From: Thioalkalivibrio sp.
GTDB taxonomy: Bacteria; Pseudomonadota; Gammaproteobacteria; Ectothiorhodospirales; Ectothiorhodospiraceae
Length of the DNA: 9,036 bases
NCBI GenBank assembly: GCA_003550945.1
Contig: PULL01000006.1
Span: forward strand, 1-9,036
Direction of reading: 5' to 3'
The notes beneath the pieces are model-generated. The model made no database searches. It had not been told where the DNA came from and saw nothing but the letters and a program-made list of their open reading frames with translations. The first letter of the stretch is position 1; each line of letters begins with the position of its first letter. Below are positions 6,377 to 9,036 of the stretch, piece after piece. The translations under genes were made by a program, and so were the position numbers.

Positions 6377-6460
6377 GCGGGAGGGTTGGGGAGGGGGCGC
6401 GGCGCAGGGCGGGCCCTCACCCCCGGCCCATCTCCCGCGCGCGGGAGAGGGGAGTACTCC
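6377..6460. repeat. Palindromic REP-like intergenic repeat
   Basis: The 163-bp convergent gap between the arsJ-like gene and the Pat-like gene is dominated by a G/C-rich symmetric element. It has a perfect 18-bp palindrome at 6431-6448 (TCTCCCGCGCGCGGGAGA), extended by three more pairs beyond one mismatch to 6427-6452. A second 10-bp palindrome GGAGTACTCC (6451-6460) abuts it. An imperfect inverted match lies upstream, with GCGGGAG at 6377-6383 facing CTCCCGC at 6432-6438. The CCCTCACCCC...CTCCCGC/GCGGGAGAGGGG pattern resembles dispersed intergenic palindromes common in GC-rich proteobacterial chromosomes. Copy number cannot be judged from one window. It may also serve as a bidirectional terminator. 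Confidence 0.6.
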
Positions 6461-6478
6461 TGGGGGAGGGGGCGGCCG

Positions 6479-9036
6479 TCAGAGTTCCCTCGAGGCCTGC
6501 ACGATGCCCTCGTCGTCGAGGTTCGGGCGCACCTTGAATCCGAGCCGGCGCATCAGGCCCAGCATGTGGGTGTTGCCCGCGATGATCTCGCCTTCCATCA
6601 GGGTGATCCCGCGAGACTTCGCGACCCGCATCAGCGAGTGCATCAGATGGGTGCCGATGCCGCGGCCCTGCCACTCGTCCGCGACCACGACCGCGAATTC
6701 GCAGCTGCGTCGGTCCGGGTTCGCGGTGTAGCGGGCGACCGCGACCTGTTTTTCGACCCCGGGCTCGGGCTCCACCACTGCGATCAAAGCCATCTCGCGG
6801 TCGTAATCGATCTGCGTGAACCGTACCAGCATTTCCGGGGTGAGTTCGTGCACCGCCTGCATGAAGCGGAAATAACGGGACTCGTCGGAAAGGCTGCGCA
6901 CGAAAGCCTGTTCGATCTGGGCGTCTTCGGGGCGGATCGGCCGGATGCTCAGTGTGTGGCCGTCCGCCATCGGCCACTCCTCGACCAGGTGGCTGGGGTA
7001 GGGGTGGATCGCCATGTGCCCGTAGCGGTCGGCCGCGCTGGGCGGGTGGTCGACCACGATCCGGGCATCCACCGCGGCCAACCCGTATTCGTCGACGATC
7101 AGCGGGTTGATGTCGAGTTCCGCAACCTCCGGAAGTTCGCAGACCATTTCCGAGATGCGCAGCAGCACCTGCTCCAGCGCCACCGTGTCCACCGGCGGCA
7201 TGTGCCGGAAGCGCTGCAGCAGTCGCGCCACGCGGGTGCGGCCGATGAGCCCGCGGATGATGTTCTCGTTCAAAGGCGGTAGTGCGACCGCACGGTCCTG
7301 CAGCACTTCCACCGAGGTCCCGCCGGACCCGAAGCTGATCACGGGGCCGAACACCGGGTCGCGCAACACGCCGACCATCAGTTCCCGGCCGTAGTGGCTG
7401 CGGTACATCCGTTCCAGCGTCACGCCTTCCAGCCGCGCTTCGGGCCGGGCTTCGGCCGCTTCCTGCATCATCGCCTGGAAGCTCTTGCGCACCGACTCGG
7501 CCGTGGTGATGTTCAGGCGCACGCCTCCGACATCCGACTTGTGGGTGATGTCCGGCGACGCGATCTTCATCGCCAGGGGGTATCCCAGCGTGCTCGCGGC
7601 GACCAGTGCTTCGCTCGCGGTATGGGCCTGCACGGTCTGCGTGACCGGGATCCGGAAAGCCGCGAGCACAGCCTTCGACTCCATCGTTCCGAGGCTGCGC
7701 CGGCCCTCGCTCAGCGCCCCTTCGATGATCATGCGTGCACCATCGATGTCTGCCGGGCTCCGGTCGCTCAGCGGCCCGGGAACCTGCAGCAGCAGGCGCT
7801 GGTTGCGCTGGTGTGCGGTCAGGTACGCGAAGGCCTCGACCGAGGCTTCGGGCGTGATGAAGTTGGGTAGGCGCTGCTTGCAGAACAGGTCCCGGGCCTT
7901 TTCCACCTGTTTTCCGCCCATCCAGCAGGCGAGCACCGGTTTGCCCTGCGCACTGCCGCGCGCGCAGCGGACCACGGCCTCGGCCGAAGCATCCGAGTCG
8001 GTCATTGCCTGCGGTGTGAGCATCGCCAGCACGCCGTCCACTCCGGGGTCGGAGAGACAGGCTTCTAGCGCGGCCTGGTAGCGGTTGGCATCGGCATCGC
8101 CGAGAATGTCGACCGGGTTCGAATGCGACCAGTGAGGGGGCAGCGCCTCATCGAGGCGCTTGACGGTCTGCGCGTGCAGTTCCGCGATGCCCAGATCGAG
8201 TTCCACCGCACGGTCGGTGGCCATCACGCCCGGTCCGCCCGCATTGGTCACGATTGCGATGCGGTTGCCCCTTGCGCGCGCGCCACTGGACAGGATCGCC
8301 GCCGCTGAAAACATCTGCTGCACGGTCTGCGCGCGCACGGCGCCCGCCCGCTCCAGCGCGGCATCGAACACGTCATCGGCACCGACCAGGGCGCCCGTGT
8401 GGGACATTGCCGCCCGCGAGCCTTCGGCGTGGCGCCCCGACTTGATCACGATCACCGGTTTCATGCGTGCCGCGGTACGCAGACCGCTGATGAATCCGCG
8501 CGCGTCCCGGATACCCTCAACGTAGAGGAGGATGCTGCGTGTTTCGGGATCCAGCGCCAGGAAATCCAGCAAATCGCCGAAGTCCACGTCCATCGCGTCG
8601 CCCAGCGACGCGACCAGCGAGAACCCGATGCGCTGGTCCTCGGCCCAGTCGAGGATCGCGGAACAGATCGCGCCCGATTGCGAGACCAGCGCGAGGGGTC
8701 CGGGAATCGCGCTGTTGCGGCTGAAGGTTGCGTTGATCTTGCGACTGGGCCGCATCACGCCGAGACAGTTGGGCCCAATGATGCGCAGCCCGGTCTCCCG
8801 TGCGGCTTCGCGTGCCCGGTCCTGGAGGCGTGCGCCGTCGGGGCCTTCCTCGGCGAATCCCGCCGACATCACGATCGCACCCAGCACCTCGGCGGCGCCG
8901 CATTCCTGAATGATGCCGGGCACGCTCTCCGCGGGCGTCGCGATTACCGCGAGGTCGATGTTGCGGCCGATCGCGCCGATGTCCGGATAGCTCTTGCGTC
9001 CGTGCACCTTCTTGTATTTCGGGTTCACCGCGAACA
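6479..9036 (-). CDS. Bifunctional NDP-forming acyl-CoA ligase-like / GNAT acetyltransferase (Pat/PatZ-like), 5'-truncated
   Basis: The product is a large fusion of an ADP-forming acetyl-CoA synthetase-like module and a C-terminal GNAT domain. This is the architecture of Salmonella Pat and E. coli PatZ, which acetylate lysines such as that of Acs. The frame stays open to the edge; GTG at 9028 is an internal Val in FAVNPKYKK, so roughly 35-45 residues of the CoA-binding fold are missing. Counting Val-9028 as residue 1, there is the end of the CoA-binding domain (to about 95) and a ligase domain with IIGPNCLGVM (83-92) and VSQSGA (115-120). SHTGAL follows at 209-214. An ATP-grasp region has HKSDVGGV (496-503), DPVFGPVISFGSGG (557-570) and ELDINPLIV (637-645). 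The GNAT domain (about 690-849) has QGRGIG (787-792) for acetyl-CoA binding and Glu777 in CEFAVVV as the likely general base. No cAMP- or NAD-binding extension is visible. It is convergent with the arsJ-like gene. Confidence 0.93.
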   Translation of the reverse strand, partial: FAVNPKYKKVHGRKSYPDIGAIGRNIDLAVIATPAESVPGIIQECGAAEVLGAIVMSAGFAEEGPDGARLQDRAREAARETGLRIIGPNCLGVMRPSRKINATFSRNSAIPGPLALVSQSGAICSAILDWAEDQRIGFSLVASLGDAMDVDFGDLLDFLALDPETRSILLYVEGIRDARGFISGLRTAARMKPVIVIKSGRHAEGSRAAMSHTGALVGADDVFDAALERAGAVRAQTVQQMFSAAAILSSGARARGNRIAIVTNAGGPGVMATDRAVELDLGIAELHAQTVKRLDEALPPHWSHSNPVDILGDADANRYQAALEACLSDPGVDGVLAMLTPQAMTDSDASAEAVVRCARGSAQGKPVLACWMGGKQVEKARDLFCKQRLPNFITPEASVEAFAYLTAHQRNQRLLLQVPGPLSDRSPADIDGARMIIEGALSEGRRSLGTMESKAVLAAFRIPVTQTVQAHTASEALVAASTLGYPLAMKIASPDITHKSDVGGVRLNITTAESVRKSFQAMMQEAAEARPEARLEGVTLERMYRSHYGRELMVGVLRDPVFGPVISFGSGGTSVEVLQDRAVALPPLNENIIRGLIGRTRVARLLQRFRHMPPVDTVALEQVLLRISEMVCELPEVAELDINPLIVDEYGLAAVDARIVVDHPPSAADRYGHMAIHPYPSHLVEEWPMADGHTLSIRPIRPEDAQIEQAFVRSLSDESRYFRFMQAVHELTPEMLVRFTQIDYDREMALIAVVEPEPGVEKQVAVARYTANPDRRSCEFAVVVADEWQGRGIGTHLMHSLMRVAKSRGITLMEGEIIAGNTHMLGLMRRLGFKVRPNLDDEGIVQASREL

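Noticed and set aside
5002..6420. Minus-strand open frame of about 472 codons opposite the arsJ-like gene
   Set aside because: The translation is Gln/Arg/His-rich and typical of antisense to a GC-rich membrane-protein gene. The plus strand encodes a clear MFS permease.
6248..7282. Plus-strand open frame of about 344 codons opposite the Pat-like gene
   Set aside because: It is antisense to the conserved GNAT and ATP-grasp coding region and has no recognisable domain.
9026..9028. GTG at 9028 as the true start of the Pat-like gene
   Set aside because: The codons continue upstream as F-A-V-N-P-K, a conserved internal segment of the CoA-binding domain. The gene is cut by the window edge.

Overview
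The window is ordinary-looking chromosomal DNA with high GC content, almost certainly from a gammaproteobacterium. The evidence is a PBP7-type endopeptidase of exactly 310 residues that closely resembles E. coli PbpG, a RarA-type AAA+ ATPase, and a Pat/PatZ-like ligase-acetyltransferase fusion. The GC content and the TAXI, TspO and ArsJ-like set would fit a Chromatiales/Ectothiorhodospiraceae-like lineage, but that is a guess because no rRNA or other marker is present. There are no phage, insertion-sequence, CRISPR or tRNA signals.

Layout. From 1 to 1656 (+), the 3' three quarters of rarA overlaps by 4 bp a TVP38/TMEM64 (DedA-superfamily) membrane protein gene. After a 179-bp convergent gap, pbpG lies on the minus strand (1836-2768). 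A 180-bp divergent region separates it from a plus-strand gene for a membrane-anchored TAXI-family solute-binding protein (2949-4328). Next come tspO (4452-4943) and an arsJ-like MFS permease (5101-6315). The 157-bp gap between these two is dominated by a nested inverted repeat. After a second convergent gap carrying a palindromic, REP-like repeat (about 6377-6460), a large minus-strand gene (stop at 6479) runs off the right edge. It encodes an NDP-forming acyl-CoA ligase fused to a GNAT acetyltransferase.

Functional reading. The genes are mostly unrelated housekeeping or envelope functions: replication restart, lipid scrambling or membrane homeostasis, peptidoglycan cross-link cleavage, a receptor-like solute binder, tetrapyrrole/stress sensing, organoarsenical export, and protein lysine acetylation or acyl-CoA metabolism. 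The points most worth following up are four. First, the arsJ homologue lacks the GAPDH and ArsR partners it usually travels with. Second, the tspO-arsJ spacer could fold in two mutually exclusive ways, one of which hides the arsJ ribosome-binding site. Third, the TAXI protein has a second transmembrane helix and a cytoplasmic tail but no TRAP permease nearby. Fourth, the Pat-like protein keeps the catalytic histidine of active acyl-CoA synthetases. I found no complete novel defence or mobile system.
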